In this document: positions 27,056 to 34,741 of the stretch, piece by piece | Layout of the letters: the number at the start of each line of letters is the position of its first letter | Position numbering within the stretch: the first letter of the stretch is position 1 | Assembly (NCBI GenBank): GCA_902781325.1 | Contig: CACZJD010000004.1 | Location: 1-58,702, forward strand | DNA from: an uncultured Lachnospiraceae bacterium | Lineage (GTDB): Bacteria; Bacillota; Clostridia; Lachnospirales; Lachnospiraceae | DNA length: 58,702 nucleotides | Direction of reading: 5' to 3' | Program-made: the position numbers and the translations under genes | Notes under the pieces: generated by a model | Databases searched by the model: none | Told to the model about the DNA's origin: nothing | The model's input: the letters and a program-made list of their open reading frames with translations, nothing else

Positions 27056-27847
27056 GTGAAAAGAGACAGAATTGTGATCAAAGTCGGAACATCGACTCTT
27101 ACAAATGAACTGGGAAACAGCAATCTGCGGACAATGGAAAAACTGGCCATGGTCCTTTCGGATATTCAGAATATGGGGCACGAAGTCATCCTCGTCTCCT
27201 CCGGCGCGATCGCTGTGGGTGCCAACAAGATGCATATGAAAGAAAAGCCCGCCACGATGCGCATGAAACAGGCGGCGGCAGCAGTGGGACAGTGCGCGAA
27301 CATGTTTCTGTATGACAAATTTTTCGGCTACTACGACAAGACAGTTGCGCAGATCCTTCTAAATGCTGAGGATATCGCGCAGGAAGAGAAGAAGGAGAAT
27401 CTCAGCAACACTTTCTCGGCGCTTCTTGAGTCCGGCGTGATCCCGATCGTCAACGAGAACGACTCCGTCAGCTACACGGAGATCGAATCGGAGGAGAGAC
27501 TCTTTAGTGACAACGATGTCCTCTCGGCGGTGGTTGCAGTCCTGTGCCAGGCGGATAAACTGGTCATCCTCTCCGATATCGACGGATTTTTTGACAAGGA
27601 TCCCAGGCTCTATAAAGACGCCCAGCTGATCCGCCAGATCGATAGGATCGACGACTCTGTATATAAGCTGGCGGGAGGAGCCGGATCCAGGAGAGGGACC
27701 GGCGGAATGCGCACCAAGCTTCAGGCAGCTGATCTAGCCACTGCGCAGGGAATCGACACAGTGGTGACCAACGGAAAGGATCCGGCGATCCTCTACAAAG
27801 TCGTAGCAGGCGAACCGGCGGGAACGATCTTCAAGGGACGCAGATAA
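27056..27847 (+). CDS. proB: Glutamate 5-kinase (short form, no PUA domain)
   Basis: ProB phosphorylates glutamate as the first step of proline synthesis. The amino acid kinase fold is complete: VIKVGTSTLTNE, LVSSGAIAVG, PIVNENDSVSYTEIE, and GTGGMRTKLQAADLA. The protein ends at 263 aa right after the kinase domain and so lacks the PUA domain of the E. coli enzyme, as in many Clostridia. The start is the GTG at 27056 after GAAAGGA. The upstream frame extension runs into the previous gene and is not real. proA is not in the window. Confidence 0.93.
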   Translation: MKRDRIVIKVGTSTLTNELGNSNLRTMEKLAMVLSDIQNMGHEVILVSSGAIAVGANKMHMKEKPATMRMKQAAAAVGQCANMFLYDKFFGYYDKTVAQILLNAEDIAQEEKKENLSNTFSALLESGVIPIVNENDSVSYTEIESEERLFSDNDVLSAVVAVLCQADKLVILSDIDGFFDKDPRLYKDAQLIRQIDRIDDSVYKLAGGAGSRRGTGGMRTKLQAADLATAQGIDTVVTNGKDPAILYKVVAGEPAGTIFKGRR

Positions 27848-27904
27848 AGAAGCGGAGAGCAGGGGGAACTGTCAAAGTACAGCTTGCTAAATTTGTGGCG
27901 GTAC

Positions 27905-27933
27905 TTCACGATTGCGCATAAAAGTAGTAAAAT
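27905..27933 (+). promoter_or_regulatory. Candidate promoter for gpmI
   Basis: TTCACG and TAAAAT are separated by 17 bp, with the -10 ending 46 nt before the gpmI start. The -35 is a four-of-six match. Confidence 0.4.
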
Positions 27934-27979
27934 ACGAAGAAAGAGCAACTGCTATTTATATTGGAATGAGGAGAATCAC

Positions 27980-29524
27980 ATGAAACAAAAGCCAGTAGTT
28001 TTAATGATCCTGGATGGCTATGGCCTTAACGACAATCCCGAGGCAAACGCTGTTGCCATGGCAAACACTCCGGTCGTCAGCGGGCTTATGGAGAGTGTTC
28101 CTTTTGTAAAGGGATATGCCAGTGGTATGGCGGTAGGACTTCCGGACGGGCAGATGGGCAATTCCGAGGTCGGCCACATGAACATGGGCGCCGGCAGGAT
28201 CGTTTATCAGGAACTTACAAGAATCACCAAGGAGATCCAGGACGGAGTGTTTTTTGAGAATCCTGAGATCCTCGAAGCGATCAACAACTGCAAGGTGAAG
28301 AATTCCGATCTGCACATTTACGGACTTCTGTCCGACGGCGGCGTTCACAGCCACATCACGCATCTGTACGCTATTCTTGAGATGTGCAAGAAGAACGGAC
28401 TTGACAGAGTATATGTCGACTGCTTCCTCGACGGAAGAGATACTCCTCCTCAGAGCGGCGCCGATTTTATCGCACAGCTTGAGGCGAAGGAGAAGGAGAT
28501 CGGCGTAGGTCAGATCGCGATGATCAGCGGACGCTACTACGCGATGGACAGAGATAACAACTATGACCGCGTCAAGATCGCGTACGACGCTCTGACAAAG
28601 GGCGAAGGTCTCAAGGCGGAGAGCGCCCATGAGGCGATCACAGCTTCCTATGAGAGAGGCGAGTACGATGAGTTTGTAAAGCCCACCGTGATCTGCAAGG
28701 ACGGCAAGCCCCTCACGACGATCAAGGACGGCGACTCCATCATCTTCTACAACTTCCGTCCCGACAGAGCGAGAGAGATCACGCACTGCTTCTGCGACAA
28801 CGAGTTTGACTATTTTGACAGAGGACCCAGGAAGAAAGTCACATACGTCTGCTTCAAGGACTATGATCCGGACATCCCGAACAAGGAGGTCGCTTTCAAG
28901 AAGGTCGACGTCACCAATACTTTCGGCGAGTGGCTTGCTGCCAAGGGAATGAAGCAGGCGAGGATCGCGGAGACCGAGAAGTATGCTCACGTAACATTCT
29001 TCTTTAACGGCGGTGTGGAAGTTCCCAACGAGGGAGAGGACAGAATTCTGGTCCGTTCCCCCAAGGATGTTCCCACTTATGACCTCAAGCCCGAGATGAG
29101 CGCTTACGGCGTTCTCGACAAACTGGTAGAGGCGATCCATTCCAAGAAGTATGACGTGATCGTCATCAACTTCGCGAACCCTGACATGGTCGGCCACACG
29201 GGTGTGCTCCCGGCAGCGATCAAGGCCGTCGAAGTTGTCGACGAGTGCGTAGGAAAGGCTCTCGAGGCGATCAAGGAAGAGGACGGCGTTCTCTTCATCT
29301 GCGCGGACCACGGCAACTGCGAGCAGATGGTCAACTATGAGACCGGCGCACCCCACACTGCGCACACCACGAACCCGGTTCCCTTTATCCTGGCGAACTA
29401 TCACGAGAACGTCAAGCTCAGAGAGGGCGGCGTTCTGGCGGACATCGTTCCCACTCTGATCGACATCATGGGATACGAGCAGCCTAAGGAAATGACCGGA
29501 AAAACCCTTCTCATCCGCGAATAA
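27980..29524 (+). CDS. gpmI: 2,3-bisphosphoglycerate-independent phosphoglycerate mutase
   Basis: This glycolytic enzyme interconverts 3- and 2-phosphoglycerate using two Mn2+ ions. The 514-aa protein has the alkaline-phosphatase-type metal site. LMILDGYGLND gives the first Asp, QMGNSEVGHMNMG carries the phosphorylated Ser, and CADHGNCEQM with PHTAHTTNPVP gives late Asp and His ligands. Length and motifs are standard. The start at 27980 follows GAGGAGAATCAC. A larger frame upstream adds 32 residues that do not fit the family. The rest of glycolysis is not clustered here. Confidence 0.96.
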   Translation: MKQKPVVLMILDGYGLNDNPEANAVAMANTPVVSGLMESVPFVKGYASGMAVGLPDGQMGNSEVGHMNMGAGRIVYQELTRITKEIQDGVFFENPEILEAINNCKVKNSDLHIYGLLSDGGVHSHITHLYAILEMCKKNGLDRVYVDCFLDGRDTPPQSGADFIAQLEAKEKEIGVGQIAMISGRYYAMDRDNNYDRVKIAYDALTKGEGLKAESAHEAITASYERGEYDEFVKPTVICKDGKPLTTIKDGDSIIFYNFRPDRAREITHCFCDNEFDYFDRGPRKKVTYVCFKDYDPDIPNKEVAFKKVDVTNTFGEWLAAKGMKQARIAETEKYAHVTFFFNGGVEVPNEGEDRILVRSPKDVPTYDLKPEMSAYGVLDKLVEAIHSKKYDVIVINFANPDMVGHTGVLPAAIKAVEVVDECVGKALEAIKEEDGVLFICADHGNCEQMVNYETGAPHTAHTTNPVPFILANYHENVKLREGGVLADIVPTLIDIMGYEQPKEMTGKTLLIRE

Positions 29525-29568
29525 TACGCTTTTGAGAAGAAAATTCACCCAATTTTCACAATATATAG

Positions 29569-29603
29569 GCAGGCAGGAACGAAATTTCCTGCCTGCTTTT
29601 GTT
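29569..29603 (+). terminator. Intrinsic terminator after gpmI
   Basis: An 11-bp stem (gcaggcaggaa pairing with ttcctgcctgc) is followed by TTTTGTT. It separates gpmI from the ABC transporter operon. Confidence 0.8.
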
Positions 29604-29626
29604 ATGATGTGGTAAAATAGTTTGAT

Positions 29627-29645
29627 ATATGCGTCTTTTGCATAT
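29627..29645. promoter_or_regulatory. Small dyad before the ABC operon, possible operator
   Basis: atatgc and gcatat are separated by 7 nt, about 30 nt upstream of the first permease start. A TAAAAT (29613-29618) nearby could be a -10. Binding by a regulator is only inferred. Confidence 0.3.
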
Positions 29646-29674
29646 GAAAGGGACACTTTGGAGAGTAACATTTG

Positions 29675-30628
29675 ATGAGTGAACATGCAGGAAAAAAGTT
29701 AGACCGATATCTGAAAGACAATGCGTCCCGGGCTGCTGAAGAAAGGAAGTACGGGTCGGCGCGTCTGAGAAGATGGAGGGGACGGGCTGTCTCCTGGCTG
29801 TATCTTGCCCCGAGTCTGATCGGCGTGGGGCTGTTCTTTGTGCTCCCCTTTGGAGTGGTCATTTACTATTCCATGATCAACAATCCCGTCCAGCACGAAT
29901 TTGTAGGGCTTAACAACTTTATCCGCACGTGGCAGAACAATGCTTTCTCGCTTGCGGCGCGCAACACGCTGCTCTTCTCGATGATCGCTGTGCCGCTGGC
30001 GGTAGTGCTGTCTCTGTGGCTCGCGGTGATCATGGAGAGCCGCATCCCGTTTAAGAGCACCTTCCGGACTTTTTTCCTCAGCCCCATGATGGTGCCGATC
30101 GCGTCCGTGATCCTGGTATGGCAGGTCCTGTTCGACTACAACGGACTGGTCAATGTATTTCTGACCCGCGCCGGTATTGACAGGATCGACTGGCTCAAAT
30201 CGGATCTGGCGCCGATCGTTATCATACTGCTGTTTCTGTGGAAGAACCTGGGTTACAATATGATCCTGTTCATGTCGGGACTCTCAAGTATACCCAGAGA
30301 CCAGATCGAGGTGGCAAGACTTGAGAGCGCGACGGAAGGCCAGATCTTCTGGAAGATCAAGATAAGATACCTCTCTTCGACGATCATGTTCGTCATAATC
30401 ATGTCATTGATCAATTCCTTTAAGGTATTTAGGGAGGTCTACCTCCTCACAGGGGATTATCCCTACAATTCTCTGTACATGATGCAGCATTTTATGAATA
30501 ACACATTTCAGTCTCTGGATTATCAGAAACTGTCCGCCGCCGCGATCATCATGGCTGTGTTTATGATGATCGTGATCGGAATTCTGCTTTTGGCGGAGGA
30601 CCGGTTCGGAAAGGATCTTGAGCAGTAG
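29675..30628 (+). CDS. Carbohydrate ABC transporter permease (MalF/UgpA type)
   Basis: This 317-aa integral membrane subunit of a sugar-type ABC importer has six hydrophobic segments starting at SWLYLAPSLIGVGLFFVLPF. The cytoplasmic EAA loop, which contacts the ATPase, is degenerate but recognisable: IEVARLESATEGQIFWKIKI. The first 45 residues are charged and cytoplasmic. The start at 29675 has GGAGAG in front. The partner permease follows 4 nt later. No ATPase gene is in the operon, so a shared MsmK/MsmX-type ATPase elsewhere is likely. The substrate is unknown. Confidence 0.92.
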   Translation: MSEHAGKKLDRYLKDNASRAAEERKYGSARLRRWRGRAVSWLYLAPSLIGVGLFFVLPFGVVIYYSMINNPVQHEFVGLNNFIRTWQNNAFSLAARNTLLFSMIAVPLAVVLSLWLAVIMESRIPFKSTFRTFFLSPMMVPIASVILVWQVLFDYNGLVNVFLTRAGIDRIDWLKSDLAPIVIILLFLWKNLGYNMILFMSGLSSIPRDQIEVARLESATEGQIFWKIKIRYLSSTIMFVIIMSLINSFKVFREVYLLTGDYPYNSLYMMQHFMNNTFQSLDYQKLSAAAIIMAVFMMIVIGILLLAEDRFGKDLEQ

Positions 30629-30632
30629 GAAT

Positions 30633-31679
30633 ATGGGATTATTTAAGAAGAAAAAGAACGAGATCTCAGTAGAGACCGCGAATAAGGAAACGGTGCCGGC
30701 CCCAAAAGCGGAACCGGTCCAAAAAGAGAAACAGGCCAAAAAAGCGAAAACGGCTAAAAAACCGGAGTACAGGGAGTACGACGCGATCAGCGACCGCAGA
30801 AAGGCGGAGAGAAGACAGACAGTGAGAAGGACCATCGCCGCGGTCTTCTTCGCGTTTATGTTTCTGACGCCCACGGTGCTCACCTTCACGAACAGCTTTA
30901 TGACCGCTTCAGAGATCAGCGCCAATTACGGCTCGATCTTCGCTCAGAATACTTCCGGCGGCAAGGTGTTCGTCTCGGAGGTGGTGAACCTGAAATTCAT
31001 CCCGGATATGGTGACTTTCAGCCAGTATGCCACTGTGCTCTTCAAGAGCCCGGAATACCTGATGAAATTCTGGAATTCCGTGATCTACGTCGTGCCGATC
31101 GTGATCTTTCAGCTCTTTGTCGCGTCCCTTGCTTCTTTCGGATTCGCAAGGTACCGCGGGAAGGTGAAACAGCTGATCTTTTTCCTTTACATAGTACTCA
31201 TGCTGATGCCCTATCAGGTCACACTGGTGCCCAACTATATGGTCACATCGGAACTGGGGATCGTAGGGACCAGATGGGCGATCTGGCTTCCGGGTATATT
31301 TTCTCCCTTTGCCGTTTATATGCTCACTAAGTATATGAGAAGGATACCGTATTCTCTCTACGAGGCAGCATCCATAGACGGAGCCGGGGAGTGGCAGATC
31401 TTCACACAGATCTGTATGCCGATCTGCAGGGGAGGCCTTGCTTCGATCGCGATCCTGATCTTTATCGATTACTGGAACATGGTCGAACAGCCGCTGATCC
31501 TTCTGGACAATGAGGAGTTGTATCCTCTCTCCGTATTTTTATCGAGGATCAATGCGGGCGAGATCTCTCTGGCTTTTGCCGTAGCTGTCATATATATGGT
31601 CCTGCCGATGCTTTTCTTCCTGTATGGCGAGGAGTATCTGGTGGAAGGAATTCTGTACCAGGGCGGCATCAAGGAATGA
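30633..31679 (+). CDS. Carbohydrate ABC transporter permease (MalG/UgpE type)
   Basis: This 348-aa partner permease has six membrane segments and the canonical EAA loop YEAASIDGAGEWQIFTQICMPI. The N-terminus has an unusual cytoplasmic extension of about 65 residues, with many Lys, Glu and Ala (short KKAKTAKK-type tracts), before the first helix at about residue 70. The segment between helix one and two is also longer than usual and faces outward (FAQNTSGGKVFVSEV). It starts at ATG 30633 after AGGA. The order F-type then G-type permease is standard, but the next genes are not. Confidence 0.92.
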   Translation: MGLFKKKKNEISVETANKETVPAPKAEPVQKEKQAKKAKTAKKPEYREYDAISDRRKAERRQTVRRTIAAVFFAFMFLTPTVLTFTNSFMTASEISANYGSIFAQNTSGGKVFVSEVVNLKFIPDMVTFSQYATVLFKSPEYLMKFWNSVIYVVPIVIFQLFVASLASFGFARYRGKVKQLIFFLYIVLMLMPYQVTLVPNYMVTSELGIVGTRWAIWLPGIFSPFAVYMLTKYMRRIPYSLYEAASIDGAGEWQIFTQICMPICRGGLASIAILIFIDYWNMVEQPLILLDNEELYPLSVFLSRINAGEISLAFAVAVIYMVLPMLFFLYGEEYLVEGILYQGGIKE

Positions 31680-31715
31680 TGTCAGGGCCCGTCACTTTAA
31701 AGGAGCAGACAGGTT

Positions 31716-33125
31716 ATGTACGAAATCGAAGATAAGGAAAACAGAGAACGGTATCAGATGCAGCGCTCAGCCGCACGAAAGGACTGGATCAAGAATCTGA
31801 CCATTGTCTTTTTGTCAATCATGCTCATTCTGACCTTTTTCTCCAACACGATCATGAACTACTCGCTTCCGCAGGTGGCGACCCGCTACGTGCAGGAGGG
31901 AAGCATCACGCCCAAAGTGAGAGGTTCGGGCGCCGCGGAGGTGGATGATCCCTATAGCGTAAAAGCGCCCAACGGCAGGGTGATCGCCGCTGTTAATGTC
32001 AAGGCGGGCGATGAGGTCAAGAAAGACGATGTGATCTTTGAACTGCAGGATTCGGAATCCGATGAACTCAAGGAGGCCAGGAAGGAATACGAGGAGGCAA
32101 AGTCTAATTTCCAGAAAGCCCTCTTCAGCGGAGACCTGACCAGCGACGCGGTGGAAAGGATCAGAAACGGCGAGTATCTGACGGATGACGAGATGCAGGA
32201 GATCCTCGATGAGGTAAACTCCGACTACGAAGACGCGCTCTATGAAGATACGGAAGCGGGTCTTGCTGTGGAGCGGCTCAACGGCACCACCAACACTGCC
32301 AGTATGGGAGCAGATGAGGAAGCTGTCAAACAGGCCGAGAGGAATGCCAAAAAGCTTGCTGAGGCGCAGGCCTATAAAGCGGAGACAGAGGCGGAACTGA
32401 CAAGGGCGACCAACAACAGGGACACTACTGTAAAGAGTATTCAGGCGGAACTTGAGCTTAAGGCGATCCAGAAGACAATGGAAGATGCCCAGGCTAAAGT
32501 GGAGAGCCTTGAAAAAGCGGAGAAGAGCGCGACAGTCAAGGCGCCGATCGACGGAAAGATCGTTTCCGTCACCTATAACGCCGGTGACACCACATCTTCG
32601 GACACGGTAGGCGCTGTCATACAGCCCGAAGGGAAAGGAATGACGGTCAGTTTCACCTGCACCAAGGAACAGGCGCAGATGCTCAAGACCGGCATGGAAG
32701 CCAAACCCCAGAATGAATGGGCTTATTCGGACTTTAAAGCGACACTGGTGAGCATAACCGCGGACGCATCGGACAGCTCCGGCGGCAAAATATTGAAGTT
32801 TGAGATCCAGAGCCCCGATGTGGAGGCCGGAGACACCATACAGCTCAGCGTGGGAGAAAACACGAAGACCTATGACCTGACGGTTCCCAATAACGCTGTG
32901 AGAGAGGACAATAACGGCAAGTTTATCCTGATCGTCAGCAGTAAAGAGAGCCCGCTCGGGAACAGATACATTGCTACCAGGGTGGATGTGCAGGTCCTCG
33001 AGAGCGATGACCTTCTGACAGCTATCTCAGGACCCCTGAGCGGCTATGAATATGTGATCACGACTACCACCAAGCCGGTGGCCGCCGGCATGCAGGTGAG
33101 ACTTGCGGAGGATTTGCAGCAGTGA
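31716..33125 (+). CDS. HlyD-like membrane fusion (adaptor) protein
   Basis: The 469-aa protein has one N-terminal membrane helix (about residues 27-47, NLTIVFLSIMLILTFFSN). A lipoyl/barrel-sandwich half (SVKAPNGRVIAAVNVKAGDEVKKDDVIFEL) and a long acidic coiled coil (about residues 110-265) follow. The second lipoyl half (KSATVKAPIDGKIVSVTYNAGD) and a beta-barrel end come last. This is the architecture of adaptors that work with exporters. Finding it directly after two importer permeases is unexpected. The gene lies 36 nt after the second permease, and its stop overlaps the next start (GTGA), so it belongs to the operon. Confidence 0.88.
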   Translation: MYEIEDKENRERYQMQRSAARKDWIKNLTIVFLSIMLILTFFSNTIMNYSLPQVATRYVQEGSITPKVRGSGAAEVDDPYSVKAPNGRVIAAVNVKAGDEVKKDDVIFELQDSESDELKEARKEYEEAKSNFQKALFSGDLTSDAVERIRNGEYLTDDEMQEILDEVNSDYEDALYEDTEAGLAVERLNGTTNTASMGADEEAVKQAERNAKKLAEAQAYKAETEAELTRATNNRDTTVKSIQAELELKAIQKTMEDAQAKVESLEKAEKSATVKAPIDGKIVSVTYNAGDTTSSDTVGAVIQPEGKGMTVSFTCTKEQAQMLKTGMEAKPQNEWAYSDFKATLVSITADASDSSGGKILKFEIQSPDVEAGDTIQLSVGENTKTYDLTVPNNAVREDNNGKFILIVSSKESPLGNRYIATRVDVQVLESDDLLTAISGPLSGYEYVITTTTKPVAAGMQVRLAEDLQQ

Positions 33126-34741
33126 CCGCTAAAAGGAAAAAACGCGGGATAACTCCCTGGAAAAAGACCGCTCTGAAAGTCTGCGTCCTGTGGCTGATCG
33201 CGGCAGCCGGAATCCACGGATTCCGGGAATTAAAGGCGCTGGGATTTGAAGACCAGAGGGAGGCGTCCCGATGGGGCGCTCCGGAAAGCTGCGCGCAGGT
33301 GAGCGCCTTTCTTCCGCAGGAAGAAGCGCTGATGGAAGAGACGATCAAGGACCTGGAGTACAAGATCAATACGGCGCTCGCCCAGGACTCGATCAAAAAG
33401 ACTTCGGAGGGAAAAGACTCGAAATTATGGCAGGACTGCTACAGCGGGATCGGGAAACTGACTCTGGCGGCAGGAAGCAAGACAGTTACTGTTGAAGCTG
33501 TGGGGACCGGGGGCGCGTTCTTCACCTTCCATCCGCTCAAACTGTCAGCGGGCTCTTATTATCTGTCCGATTCCGTGATGAAAGATGAGATCCTTCTCGA
33601 CGAAGAGACTGCCTGGAAGCTCTTCGGCTCCTTTGACGTAGAGGGAAGAACAGTCCGGGTCCAGGATATGCATCTTCGCATTTCCGGTGTTTATAGAAAA
33701 GAGCAGGGCAGCCTGTATACAGAAGGAGGCCTGTCCGATTACGTGGTCTTTGTCCAGTATAAGACGCTGCTTGGTTACGGCGGTACAGGGAACGGCTCCG
33801 ACGGCGGCTCACAGATAACGCCGGGGACAGCGTCGAGTCCGGCAGGCTGCGCTGTCTTCGCGAAGGCTGCGGAGTCACCGGCAGATACGAAGACTGAGGA
33901 AGAGCAGTCTGATGATAGGCCCGCAGACAGCGAAGACGAACAGAGTGATTCCGGAACAGGTCAGGGGTCAGGTGACGAGCAGGGAACTTCCGGAGGAAGT
34001 CAGGGTTCGTCAGCCGCGCAGGAAACCGCCCCCGACGACACGCAGAACATGGAAAATGTCGGAACCGCCAACACCCACTACAAAGATACGGGAATGATCA
34101 CGGCTTATGAGATCGTGATGCCCGATCCGGTCGAGGGGTATGCGGCATCAGCTGTGAAAAAGGCATTTGGAGAGGAATCCGGGGTGATCGTGGTGGACAA
34201 CACTAACCGCTACAAGATCCCCAGTCTCGTGGAAGATATACGGCAGTTTGCACTTCTGGGGATGCGCACCGGAGCGGTCAGGTATCCGTATTGGGAGAAT
34301 GTGGCTCTTGGATGGGAGACGATCTTTGCGGCGCTCTTTCTTTTGGAGTGTATTCTGATCGTTTTGACGATCCTTCTGCTGCTGTGGATGCTGATCCACT
34401 GGTACAGGAACAGGAGCTGGACTCTTGCGGGAAGTGTCCGAAATCTGCAGGACAGTGTCTACGAGAGACAGTCCAGAAAGAAATATCCGGAGTATTACAA
34501 AGAGAGAGAACAAGATCCGGACAATGACGCGCCTTCAGGAGAAAAAACTGAAGCACCTCAGGAAAAGGGCCAAGGGTCCGCTGACAGCAGTTCGGAAAAG
34601 GGTATGCTGGAAGACAAGGGACTCGCTCCTTTTGAAACGATCAGGGAGAACAGAAAGGCGGTACAGTATGAAACGAAATACCAGGATGATCAGCGTGGTG
34701 ATGGCGGCAGTGCTGGCTCTGACCACGGCGGCATGCGGTAA
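33122..34741 (+). CDS. Membrane protein with MacB-like extracellular core domain
   Basis: I do not recognise a named family. The 539-aa product has a helix at about residues 15-35, then an outward domain. That domain contains SAGSYYLSDSVMKDEILLDEETAWKLFG, DVEGRTVRVQDMHLRISGVYRKE and other strands like the periplasmic core domain of MacB/FtsX-type proteins. A Ser/Glu/Asp/Gln/Gly-rich, probably disordered stretch (about residues 225-320) interrupts it. A second helix lies at about 398-426, followed by a charged cytoplasmic tail. MacB permeases have four helices, but this has only two, so it is not a working exporter by itself. The start is the GTG at 33122, overlapping the adaptor stop. The end overlaps the next gene by 74 nt. 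Confidence 0.72.
   Translation: MTAKRKKRGITPWKKTALKVCVLWLIAAAGIHGFRELKALGFEDQREASRWGAPESCAQVSAFLPQEEALMEETIKDLEYKINTALAQDSIKKTSEGKDSKLWQDCYSGIGKLTLAAGSKTVTVEAVGTGGAFFTFHPLKLSAGSYYLSDSVMKDEILLDEETAWKLFGSFDVEGRTVRVQDMHLRISGVYRKEQGSLYTEGGLSDYVVFVQYKTLLGYGGTGNGSDGGSQITPGTASSPAGCAVFAKAAESPADTKTEEEQSDDRPADSEDEQSDSGTGQGSGDEQGTSGGSQGSSAAQETAPDDTQNMENVGTANTHYKDTGMITAYEIVMPDPVEGYAASAVKKAFGEESGVIVVDNTNRYKIPSLVEDIRQFALLGMRTGAVRYPYWENVALGWETIFAALFLLECILIVLTILLLLWMLIHWYRNRSWTLAGSVRNLQDSVYERQSRKKYPEYYKEREQDPDNDAPSGEKTEAPQEKGQGSADSSSEKGMLEDKGLAPFETIRENRKAVQYETKYQDDQRGDGGSAGSDHGGMR

Noticed and set aside
28001-29686. 561-aa open frame on the minus strand
   Set aside because: It lies across gpmI, whose plus-strand product matches its family over full length. 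The minus product has no recognisable domain and no ribosome site.
33122-34741. Complete MacB/FtsX exporter permease
   Set aside because: Only two membrane helices are present and there is no exporter ATPase gene beside it.
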